From an uncultured Bacteroidales bacterium (lineage in GTDB: Bacteria > Bacteroidota > Bacteroidia > Bacteroidales > Paludibacteraceae): a stretch of 64,000 nt of DNA. The stretch is taken from assembly GCA_900316125.1 (NCBI GenBank), contig ONBO01000001.1, positions 25,138 through 89,137 of the forward strand, read 5' to 3'. Each line of letters begins with the position of its first letter. Position 1 is the first letter of the stretch. The position numbers and the translations under genes were made by a program. The notes beneath the pieces were generated by a model. That model was not told where the DNA came from, ran no database searches, and worked only from the letters and a program-made list of their open reading frames with translations. Shown here piece after piece: positions 44,401 to 51,233 of this stretch.

Positions 44401-45861
44401 GCACACACCATTGAAATTGAGTATGGCGGTGCAATTGTGGGAGTGGAACACCTTGGAGCAAAGGGTTCTACAACATACTACACTGATGCGATTAGCAACT
44501 TTACAGCTCCACGTAACCGATGGGTGCTTGTAGGAGCCATACTTAATCCAAATAGTGGTGGCAGCGTTCGATACATTTGCTCAAACGACTATTTCTATAA
44601 CCACTTGCCAGAGGTTTATATGCAGCATGTAAGGCAAGATGGCGATGATGAGACAGGCTACAATATTGTTATGGGCGTTCCATTCTCATCACTTTATGAG
44701 GATGTGCTACCAACAACGTGTTTTGGTATTAAAATCCCAGATGAATACACAAACGGGACAGCACGCAAGTACCCTGCAAGTAGGTTTAATGCGCGCTTTG
44801 GTACAAACTATGACCCTAAAGAGCCTATAAAGTATCCAGCTCTTACAGGTAGACTTATAAATGAGGCTTCCACTCCGTCTTTCACCATGAAAGGTTCTGA
44901 TACAGATGGAGGATGGAACTTCCTTACCAACACCTACCCTGCAAACCTGAAACCTGACAAACTTAAAGCTGTGCTTGGGGAGAACTATAACCTCTACGTA
45001 TATGTTTATAATGACGGATGGCAACCAGAGGGCAACTGGAGCGCAACAGACTACATACGCCCACAAAACGGCTTTGTGGTACGTAAAACCACAAGTGGAA
45101 GCGCAACAGTCACACTAAGCAATATACAGCAGTTGTATGACTACACCACAGAGACCAGTGTGCCTGGTTTACGTCGCGCTTCAGCAGATACCCGTTTCCT
45201 ACTACGTGCGGAGAATCTTCTATCATCAATGGGAAGCCGTTTGTCAGTGGTGTATGGAGGAACATGCACTGACGCACTTGTGGGAGTTGATGCAGACGCA
45301 CCAGTAATATATGTTCCAGATGGAGGGAAACGCTATGGAGTCATGTCAATTGATGACGAGAGCAGTATTATACCTGTATCTGTGTTGAACCAGTCAGGAG
45401 CACCATTCCACATTAAATTCACGCTTATGAACAATGTGGGCTTTGAGAGCATAGTGCTTGAAGACCGCCTTGAGGGCAAGACATATAATCTTACAGATGG
45501 AGATACTCCGGTATTCTACGGCTTGGCTGCGGGAGTCACAGAGGGACGCTTCTATATCAATATTAATTATGCTGATATGGAGGACCCAGGTGTGTCTACA
45601 AAAGTTATGGAGACTGAGGATGTCACATCAGCTGCCGCAACAATTGACATATATAGCCGCGAACGCACCATTATAGTGTCATCAGCAAGCACTACAGTGT
45701 TAGAGCAGATATATGTAACTGATATGGCTGGCCGTACATTCAAACTAACTCCTGACGGCGGCAATTATAGTGAGCATACCCTAAACCTGAGTAGCGGTGT
45801 TTATACAGTACACGTTGTGGGAGACAACGCCACAGCAACCAAGAAAGTGATAATTAAATAA
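41461..45861 (+). CDS. C3: large beta-helix surface protein with T9SS sorting domain
   Basis: The 1466-residue paralog of C1/C2 has a signal peptide ending LQTWA and an N-terminal domain beginning YGFKNDGLSENTWSVQFGYN, closest to C1. A beta-helix spans about residues 463-700 (QVAPGEYGSAPDD, VNNLIIKRY, MNNVFWNDN, YYNTFYLKPN). YWNGGTSTDWDNRYNW lies near 893. The last ~75 residues are a T9SS type A tail ending VYTVHVVGDNATATKKVIIK. It is the most diverged of the three. An ATG four codons downstream is an alternative start. Export and surface attachment are inferred from the tail. Confidence 0.9.
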   Translation: MKDTMKYIYKIKSFNGRRFAAMLILVATIFCNLQTWAADYGFKNDGLSENTWSVQFGYNGTNWVQYGMVKTGYSGDATLGTVTSNITLDNYHGWSWGKAKHVILYAKTKYNNDDWPESFDNVWSADDYGEGDRKFEVSPNKTLFTFSECSPGNYQYQYYLQVNGDGYRDEEYGYCSNNGNNMWMKFTIPGFIVSNYDFGVVVKSSSAQTHSYTFNSYGWTPAHLRLSGNSAITFDNGSTSLNPAIYDDEATVTLKLNRTVAGVYSSQLDFTGYIGDDPSTTPYTASATITAVVGTVEVIEGAAPVTATTSATLCGYLKQYDCMPDLYENGFYVWKSDEDEPDDNHPAIQTTYKNPLTTGSTWTGIVAGLTPGATYYYRPYVKKTTSPDYVFRSATRYTFTLPDCDYAIGDTIYYTIDASKSADICNLIFPDIASAKAHLSTRTAWINPSNHATEPNKLLKHIVFQVAPGEYGSAPDDESIIDLSKINEWDSEHPAKQYTPSHKFIIRALNEDAKPTLYGLDILNSRNITVNNLIIKRYISNPEHSDYSFSTIIAGTGNTSNDAGAGTMTNANIRITNCDIDGEGFCIMHIDDADGLYMENNNLKATRPEYTGESLCNAVVWGASMKFMNVKNANIQRNNFRGEHATNLLIQGSNHVLLMNNVFWNDNSIIDTSHPYLSFIRLLAMNGTDDDAHHLTNIGIYYNTFYLKPNGLNISYKCDYFRLGGAAGSTCSGEHSASQTANTGQYIPAGIEFMYNNCYSRSAIVNGRGSFGQPTFLDKSESLFTKIKYNNFWSEYDAPDAEESVFAIGTETTFIKVPDIMCKTVPDDPNGLVIKGGDLNLGSAITTDISGLGAEKIRTDRTGEKNIRIRLAEDRWTYGAYQQLTSESDVHVIYWNGGTSTDWDNRYNWVKEDGSTLTCVDVLAADLKVVIPAKNSTQYPVPPGGITRFPALSEWTDLTTGEEVRANIQEDHGSFTASEFAHTIEIEYGGAIVGVEHLGAKGSTTYYTDAISNFTAPRNRWVLVGAILNPNSGGSVRYICSNDYFYNHLPEVYMQHVRQDGDDETGYNIVMGVPFSSLYEDVLPTTCFGIKIPDEYTNGTARKYPASRFNARFGTNYDPKEPIKYPALTGRLINEASTPSFTMKGSDTDGGWNFLTNTYPANLKPDKLKAVLGENYNLYVYVYNDGWQPEGNWSATDYIRPQNGFVVRKTTSGSATVTLSNIQQLYDYTTETSVPGLRRASADTRFLLRAENLLSSMGSRLSVVYGGTCTDALVGVDADAPVIYVPDGGKRYGVMSIDDESSIIPVSVLNQSGAPFHIKFTLMNNVGFESIVLEDRLEGKTYNLTDGDTPVFYGLAAGVTEGRFYININYADMEDPGVSTKVMETEDVTSAAATIDIYSRERTIIVSSASTTVLEQIYVTDMAGRTFKLTPDGGNYSEHTLNLSSGVYTVHVVGDNATATKKVIIK

Positions 45862-45889
45862 ATTGACATAGATTTTATAACTGAAATTG

Positions 45890-46354
45890 ATGAAAACAAA
45901 GTTCCTTATAGTGCTATCGGTTGCCCTGCTTGCGGCTGAAGCTATGTTGGCAGTTACATTGCCAAGTTCATCATACTCTCCGTACGTAGCTGGTGATGGT
46001 GCGGCAGAATATGACAGTTACACAGGAGTACAGCTACCAAATGTCTCATTTCAGATGCTTGGGACAGCAGAGAGAACTGATGTCTGTGTAAAAGCGGACG
46101 ATGATTACTCTGGTGATAAGTGTGTTGACTGTTGTAACAATTATTATGGTGACGGTGATACGGTTCCCGGAAAATGTGCTGACGACGACTGGGACTGCTG
46201 GGATGCTCGTAGTGCATGTGTGGACTACTGCCGCACTGAGCTCTCACCAATAGAGGGCGGAGAATGGTTCATGGTACTGCTGGCGGCACTGCTGGCGGTT
46301 ACATGCTGCATCAGGTATTTGACGTTTAATATCAATAACAAAGCAAATCAATAA
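45890..46354 (+). CDS. D3: small exported eight-cysteine protein with C-terminal membrane segment
   Basis: The 154-residue protein begins at the ATG at 45890 (a TTG one codon upstream is less likely). It has a signal peptide ending near AMLA, then AVTLPSSSYSPY, a CVDCCNN group and eight cysteines in all, SPIEGGEWFM, a hydrophobic stretch (VLLAALLAVTCCI) and a basic tail. Unlike D1 and D2 its C-terminus shows no REP sequence and so may be the ancestral form. It lies 28 bases after C3 and 11 before the extra A-like gene. Confidence 0.78.
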   Translation: MKTKFLIVLSVALLAAEAMLAVTLPSSSYSPYVAGDGAAEYDSYTGVQLPNVSFQMLGTAERTDVCVKADDDYSGDKCVDCCNNYYGDGDTVPGKCADDDWDCWDARSACVDYCRTELSPIEGGEWFMVLLAALLAVTCCIRYLTFNINNKANQ

Positions 46355-46365
46355 ATCAAAATACT

Positions 46366-48717
46366 ATGAAAAACAAGACCTTACAAACATTGTTAAAATA
46401 TAATTGGCGTACACTGCTGTTAGTGCTGACGCTTATCACTGCAAGTCACATTGTGATGGCGGATGAGGGCTGTTTTTACACAGATGGCGCATGGATGATG
46501 TATTTTGTAAAAGATGGTTCCTCATATGGAACAGACTGGACAAATAAAGGTACAAACATTAATTTGGGTAACGTAACAACACTAACATTGAAAGGTTGTG
46601 GTGTTAAGACGTGGTGGAATAACACCTATAGAATGGATGTCTATGTTAATATGTGCAATGATAAAACCGTAAACCACGGATTCGGCAATGTCGCTACAGG
46701 TGGAAATTATACGTGGGAAGATAATAACTTATGGGGTGATAATATAATAGATCATTGCGGTAAAATAGACGGAAACAGTTATAGCATATGGATAACGTAT
46801 AAACTACTAAGTGGGGATAACGTTGTATGTGAACTAACACGAGAAGTTTCATTTACTTATAGAGCCCCAACCCCAGATACATACGACGTAGCAGGAAATG
46901 GTACCTCTAGTAATGGTTGGTGTTGTGGTGCTAACTGGAGTGCCAATGGATGTGCTATGACTGGGAATAGTAGTTCCTATCCTGTCTACAAAACATTTAG
47001 TAATGTTCCTGTTAATGATAACTTGCAATTCAAAGTGACAAAGAATGACTCATGGGATACTTCTTACGGTAATTCTGAGTATAGTTCAGAAAAAAGTACG
47101 TTGTCATCCTATACAACAAAAAGCTATGATGGAAGCAATATAAAACTTTCAATAACAGATTATCCACATAACATTACGGTTTACTATGACGGGGAACATG
47201 TGTTTGTAGAAACAGAAGTCGTCTGCACCCCACCCTCAAGTGTAACGATTGGAAGTGTTGCCACACAAGAACTGAAGTGTTGCGTTGCAGAACCTAAGAA
47301 TGGGAATGGTAGTGGAGTCTCAGTTACAGCTACTACTTCTCCAAGTGGCTCTGGTAATCAATATCAGTGGACATGTTCACCAAACTCAAATGTAAGTTTT
47401 ACAAATGGTAATACATCTAACCCTACTGTAACATTTACAAGAGAGGGTAACTATACGTTGACAGTTGGTACGGGTTGTGGAAATTACAGTACTACAGATA
47501 CTGAAAATGTAACGGTTATACCTCCGTCAACCATATACGTGGCGGGACCTCTTTTCTGCACTGCAAGCGGAGGCTGTGATGCTTGGTGTCAAAATACTAA
47601 CACCATGACAAGAACTGATAATGGTGATGGTACATATACATACACATCTGTTTTAACCGCTTTATATAATTATAATCATGACAGCAATAAATATTTTACT
47701 GTGAGAACATCAAATGATGCATCAAAATCAGCATATATTATTTCTAAGAATTTTACATCAGCATCTTATATTGGAATAACAACATCTGGTAGTGGAAATT
47801 ATGATTTAAGTTCAACTGTAGCGTTTAGCGCAACAGACAGGGTTCGATTGACTGTTGTATATAATTCCTCTACCGCAAACTACTCAATGACGCTTGAGAA
47901 AGTTTGTTCTGCAGGAAACAACGAAATCACATTCTCAACAGGAAATAATATAATGTGTGTTGGAGATAATCCTACAGCAAATGCTCCTTCAGATGCAATT
48001 GTCCCGGTGGGGGCAACTGTATCATGGGTTTCCCATGATCCAACTGTTTTATCTGTGAACTCAACTACTGGAGAAGTTAACGCATTAACTAGCGGATCTG
48101 CTGATATTGTGTACAGAATTACTGACAATGCAGTTGTTTGTGCCGAAAAAACAATATCCACGGCTGTGAGACCGGTCCCAAGCCAACCAACAATTTCAGG
48201 AGAGACTGTAGTTTGCTCTGGTACTGAGGATTTAAGCTATAACATTACTAGCGGTACAGCAGGTGCCGTATACACATGGTCTATTGACAATAACACATGG
48301 ACCAGAACATCCGCCTCTGCCACCACAACTCCGGCAATATTTACTGCTGGAACAGGTGATGCTACAATTACCGCTACCCCAACATTAACAACGAGTGGTA
48401 AAACTTGTACAGGCACAGCAGGGACTATTGGTGTTGATGTCAATACAACTCCTTCCATTTCCGTATCAAGTCCTGCTGGTACAATATATGACTATGTGCC
48501 TGTAACATTAAGCAGTGCCAGTGTATCGGATTGGTCATATACAGGAACCAATATCACTGGATATTTCTCAAGTGAAGCTGCAAATAGGGCTGTGTTTAAA
48601 GGACAATATACTGGTGGTGGCTCATCTGGAACTGCAACCATCAGTGCAGAAGGAACTAATGGTTGTACAGGTACTCTTGATATAACCATAAATAAAGATT
48701 CAGAGTCTTGTGACTGA
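46366..48717 (+). CDS. Extra A-like exported protein with C-terminal cysteine
   Basis: The 783-residue protein has a signal peptide ending near IVMA, a Trp/Asn/Gly-rich N-terminal domain and SVTIGSVATQELKCCVAEP. The A-type block VTFTREGNYTLTVGTGCGN next to TIYVAGPLFC (near residue 387) comes next, followed by Ig-like and Big_2-like segments (SVNSTTGEVNALTSGSADI). It ends ITINKDSESCD. No T9SS tail. It occurs after D3, a position with no counterpart in operons 1 and 2. Confidence 0.85.
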   Translation: MKNKTLQTLLKYNWRTLLLVLTLITASHIVMADEGCFYTDGAWMMYFVKDGSSYGTDWTNKGTNINLGNVTTLTLKGCGVKTWWNNTYRMDVYVNMCNDKTVNHGFGNVATGGNYTWEDNNLWGDNIIDHCGKIDGNSYSIWITYKLLSGDNVVCELTREVSFTYRAPTPDTYDVAGNGTSSNGWCCGANWSANGCAMTGNSSSYPVYKTFSNVPVNDNLQFKVTKNDSWDTSYGNSEYSSEKSTLSSYTTKSYDGSNIKLSITDYPHNITVYYDGEHVFVETEVVCTPPSSVTIGSVATQELKCCVAEPKNGNGSGVSVTATTSPSGSGNQYQWTCSPNSNVSFTNGNTSNPTVTFTREGNYTLTVGTGCGNYSTTDTENVTVIPPSTIYVAGPLFCTASGGCDAWCQNTNTMTRTDNGDGTYTYTSVLTALYNYNHDSNKYFTVRTSNDASKSAYIISKNFTSASYIGITTSGSGNYDLSSTVAFSATDRVRLTVVYNSSTANYSMTLEKVCSAGNNEITFSTGNNIMCVGDNPTANAPSDAIVPVGATVSWVSHDPTVLSVNSTTGEVNALTSGSADIVYRITDNAVVCAEKTISTAVRPVPSQPTISGETVVCSGTEDLSYNITSGTAGAVYTWSIDNNTWTRTSASATTTPAIFTAGTGDATITATPTLTTSGKTCTGTAGTIGVDVNTTPSISVSSPAGTIYDYVPVTLSSASVSDWSYTGTNITGYFSSEAANRAVFKGQYTGGGSSGTATISAEGTNGCTGTLDITINKDSESCD

Positions 48718-48742
48718 TTATAACATACTTAAAGCTAGCTTT

Positions 48743-49126
48743 ATGGAATATAGAATTAAAACGAATAATGCTGCTGGATTTATAAGTGATTTACGGTTGT
48801 GCCTATTAGAAGGTAAAGACCTTAATAAAAATGAAATTGATACATGGAAAGTAAAGGATATAAAGATTGAAGAGAAAAAAGAGATTGGTATCTTCCATTG
48901 TACCAGTAAAAATAATTGGGATGAGTCTGGTTGTCTTCTTCTCACTAAAGAGAACAGTATATTTAAGCAAACAGAAGATAAGTCTGAGACAGTTGTTGTG
49001 AAGTTTCATTCTCTAAAAGATATTGAAAATACTGATACCATAAAAGGCATCTATTTTGGGCGTTTTACAGAACTCTTACTCAATCATTCAGTTGGACATT
49101 TTAATAGTATATACATTTTCCCATAG
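48743..49126 (+). CDS. Unknown 127-residue protein
   Basis: The ATG at 48743 lies 25 bases after the A-like gene; a GTG at 48710 would overlap it and adds no recognisable sequence. The protein (MEYRIKTNNAAGFISDLRLC...) has no signal peptide or membrane segment, is rich in Lys, Glu and Ile, and has KKEIGIFHCTSKNNWDESG. It resembles small cytoplasmic proteins such as immunity or modulator proteins only in general character. No family was recognised. Confidence 0.55.
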   Translation: MEYRIKTNNAAGFISDLRLCLLEGKDLNKNEIDTWKVKDIKIEEKKEIGIFHCTSKNNWDESGCLLLTKENSIFKQTEDKSETVVVKFHSLKDIENTDTIKGIYFGRFTELLLNHSVGHFNSIYIFP

Positions 49127-49235
49127 CATATTATAAAGCAAACTCTTAAAACCTCCCCATCACCTATTCTCTGCGGAGTGTGGTGAGGCGGAGGTTATGT
49201 TTGGATGTCTGGCGCGTAAATAGGTGCAGTTTTGT

Positions 49236-49266
49236 TTTGAGATTTCAAAAATTATCCATACCTTTG
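49236..49266 (+). promoter_or_regulatory. Perfect promoter of a candidate small RNA
   Basis: TTTG at 49236-49239, 19 bases, then TACCTTTG at 49259-49266. No plausible protein start follows within the next 100 bases. Confidence 0.75.
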
Positions 49267-49272
49267 CGCTTA

Positions 49273-49352
49273 GAACAATGGACATTGTCCATTTATTTGG
49301 ATTGGGGTGTCCCTAATCGGAAGAGTTGTCAGGTTCTTGGCAGCTCTTTTCA
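49273..49352 (+). ncRNA. Candidate ~80-base small RNA with terminator
   Basis: The transcript predicted from the promoter contains an ACAATG/CATTGT repeat, an eight-pair hairpin GATTGGGG/CCCTAATC (49300-49318, loop TGT) and a strong 11-pair stem (49321-49331 with 49338-49348) followed by TTTTCATTTT. No open reading frame of useful size is present. This is the arrangement of a free-standing small RNA. I could not match it to a named family. Confidence 0.6.
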
Positions 49353-49669
49353 TTTTGTATTAGGATAAATCTTGAGTCCCATTTCGGTGCAGGCGCAATG
49401 TGAATCCGTATAAAAGATAGCTCGCTCTATTTATCTATGTCAAAAAGTATCTCAAAACCGTTTTGGCATTTTCTTATGTCTCTTGAATGAAATATTATCT
49501 TTTTGTCACCCCAGAACTTTACCTTTATTTTTATGCAAAAGTAGTGATTTTTTACTGATTTTGCAAATTTATAATGGTATAAAATGTTGATTGTCAATAA
49601 AGTATAATTATGGTTTAAGTTTGTTGACTATATAGTGTTGAAGCTTCTGTAACTGATCTGATTTGTCAT
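49353..49669. other. Gene-free AT-rich stretch
   Basis: No convincing gene. A minus-strand frame of about 57 codons ending at 49430 (KVKFWGDKKIIFHSRDIRKC) is protein-like in composition but has only a TTG start and contains a promoter-like TACTTTTG. It may be a remnant. Confidence 0.4.
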
Positions 49670-49747
49670 TAAACTAAAAGTTTAATAGTTTTTTTGCAAG
49701 CCCCGCTGCCTGAAGCGTCAGGTGGCGGGGTGTTTTATGTGCGTACC
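49670..49747 (+). repeat. Dispersed hairpin element, copy 3
   Basis: An ATTAAACT/AGTTTAAT palindrome with a T-run, then the 13-pair GC stem at 49701-49730 and GTGTTTTATGTGCGTAC, shared with copy 1. The first half resembles an intrinsic terminator on the plus strand. Confidence 0.85.
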
Positions 49748-50188
49748 TAAGGTGACATCGAGGTGGAGACAAGTCACTCTGACTGAATGAATCCAATCTT
49801 TCTGCGCACTCGTATTTGAGGTTCTTTTGATTGTAGCTCTGCAAGAGCAAGTGTAATGTTGTCTTATATTAACTTGTATGGCAGATGAAGAATGAAGTAC
49901 GCTGCTTAGCATTGCTACTCCATTTTCTGTAAAGGCGTACGGAAGTTTTTTTGTTCCTCCTCTTCTATTGCCAAATTTTGATATCGCAATCTGCGATTTC
50001 AAAATTTCGAACTCTCCTTTTGTCAATTGGAACATGAAATCTTCTGGGAACCGTTCTATGTTGCGCTTTACCTGCTCGTTTAAACGTCTTGTTTCTACTC
50101 CGTACATCACAGAAAGGTCAAAATCAAACATTACTCGCTGCCCGCGGAATTCATAAATCTTGTTTTGTATATTTTGAATTTCATCCAT
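49718..50188 (-). pseudogene. Truncated ORF6N-domain gene
   Basis: The first ~105 residues match the ORF6N domain of phage- and plasmid-derived regulators: YEFRGQRVMFDFDLSVMYGVETRRLNEQVKRN, then FPEDFMFQLTKGEFE and the RRGGTKKLPYAFTENGVAML core. After AIQVNI the frame is lost, and the rest of the 156 codons, ending in the hairpin element, are out of frame. In another frame the same DNA reads TLALAELQSKEPQIRVRRKI and then stops, which looks like the end of a different protein. This suggests a deletion that fused two genes. It has a perfect promoter. Confidence 0.65.
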
Positions 50189-50206
50189 AGGTTTATATCA
50201 TTTTTA

Positions 50207-50237
50207 CAAAGATACACCATAAAGACGAGATAGCAAA
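50207..50237 (-). promoter_or_regulatory. Promoter of the ORF6N gene
   Basis: On the minus strand TTTG, 19 bases, TATCTTTG: perfect consensus. Confidence 0.75.
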
Positions 50238-50331
50238 ATGCTGAGTATCAATAAGGTATAACTAAAAGTTTAATTATAGTTTAATTTTAGTCCGCGTTGG
50301 AATGATAATGGTTTCTGACTGAGAGAGTTTA

Positions 50332-50400
50332 TCATTAAACCAAAAGTTTAATAAAATTTTTTGCAGCCCCGCTGCCTGAAGCGTCAGGTGGCGGGATGTG
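50332..50400 (+). repeat. Dispersed hairpin element, copy 4
   Basis: ATTAAAC/GTTTAAT palindrome, T-run, and the GC stem at 50367-50395 with one base change at the end. Confidence 0.8.
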
Positions 50401-50420
50401 TTATGTGTTCTGAAAATAAA

Positions 50421-50452
50421 TTTGCAATTCCCTCTGTTTATTTGTAAGTTTG
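50421..50452 (+). promoter_or_regulatory. Promoter of the Dabb gene
   Basis: TTTG at 50421-50424, 20 bases, TAAGTTTG at 50445-50452; the start codon lies 19 bases downstream. Confidence 0.75.
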
Positions 50453-50471
50453 CGGAAAATATCTAAAAGTT

Positions 50472-50777
50472 ATGGTAAAGCATGTAATTTTATGGAAGCT
50501 CAAGGGTGAGCTCTCCGCTGAGCAGAAGGCGGAGGTTAAGCAAGGTATCAAGGCTGGATTAGAGGGGCTTAAGGGCAGGGTGCCTGGCATCGTGGAGATT
50601 AAGGTGAACATTAACGGTCTGGAGACTTCAAACGCCGATGTTATGCTTGACTCCACATTCACAGATTATGAGAGCCTGAAGGCCTACTCAGTGAACCCGC
50701 TTCACGTGGAGGTGGCTAACACTAAGGTGCGCCCGTTTACTGAGGTGCGTATGTGCCTTGATTACCCAATTGACTAA
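50472..50777 (+). CDS. Dabb-domain (stress-responsive alpha/beta barrel) protein
   Basis: The 101-residue protein begins MVKHVILWKLKGELS, the typical first strand of the Dabb family, and continues through KVNINGLETSNADVML and YSVNPLHVEV to VRPFTEVRMCLDYPID. Dabb proteins are dimeric ferredoxin-like barrels; some plant and bacterial members have roles in stress or biosynthesis, but no reaction can be given here. The next gene starts 12 bases downstream, so the two are probably an operon. Confidence 0.88.
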   Translation: MVKHVILWKLKGELSAEQKAEVKQGIKAGLEGLKGRVPGIVEIKVNINGLETSNADVMLDSTFTDYESLKAYSVNPLHVEVANTKVRPFTEVRMCLDYPID

Positions 50778-50789
50778 TCTTAGTGCGTT

Positions 50790-51233
50790 ATGACAAGAGA
50801 AGAAGCTGTACAGAGAGCCGTGGATAACTTTAAGCAGGGGTACGCCTGCTCACAGGCTGTGGTGCTTGCCTTTGCCAGCGAGGTGGGGCTTGATGAGACC
50901 GTGGCAAAGCGCATATCGGGTACGTTTGGCGGCGGCATGGGCCGTCTGCGCCAGAAATGCGGCGCCCTCACCGGCTCGTTTATGATACTTGGCATGGCCA
51001 AGGGTTATGACCGCCCCGATGATATGGACGGCAAGATGAATGTATATAAGAAGGTGCGTGAGCTGAACCGCCGTGTGGAGGAGACGTTCGGCACCACTCA
51101 GTGTAATGAGTTGCTGATAAAGTACTCTAAGCCGGAGCGTGTGCAGGAGCGCACACATCATCAGGATATCTGCGTTAACATTGTGGCTGACGCCGCCGGC
51201 AAGCTCTACGATATGCTGCAGGAGCAGGACTAA
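50790..51233 (+). CDS. C_GCAxxG_C_C family protein
   Basis: The 147-residue protein has the defining cysteines: Cys in GYACSQAV, Cys in RQKCGALTGSFMILG (the GCAxxG-like motif, here CGALTG), and later Cys in QCNELL and DICVNIV. These redox-type cysteine proteins occur in anaerobes and may bind metal or act with oxidoreductases; the reaction is unknown. The stop overlaps the convergent MFS gene by four bases. Confidence 0.85.
   Translation: MTREEAVQRAVDNFKQGYACSQAVVLAFASEVGLDETVAKRISGTFGGGMGRLRQKCGALTGSFMILGMAKGYDRPDDMDGKMNVYKKVRELNRRVEETFGTTQCNELLIKYSKPERVQERTHHQDICVNIVADAAGKLYDMLQEQD

Noticed and set aside
49430..49600. Possible 57-codon minus-strand gene
   Set aside because: Only a TTG start, no ribosome binding site and a promoter-like element inside the frame; kept only as a remark on the gap.
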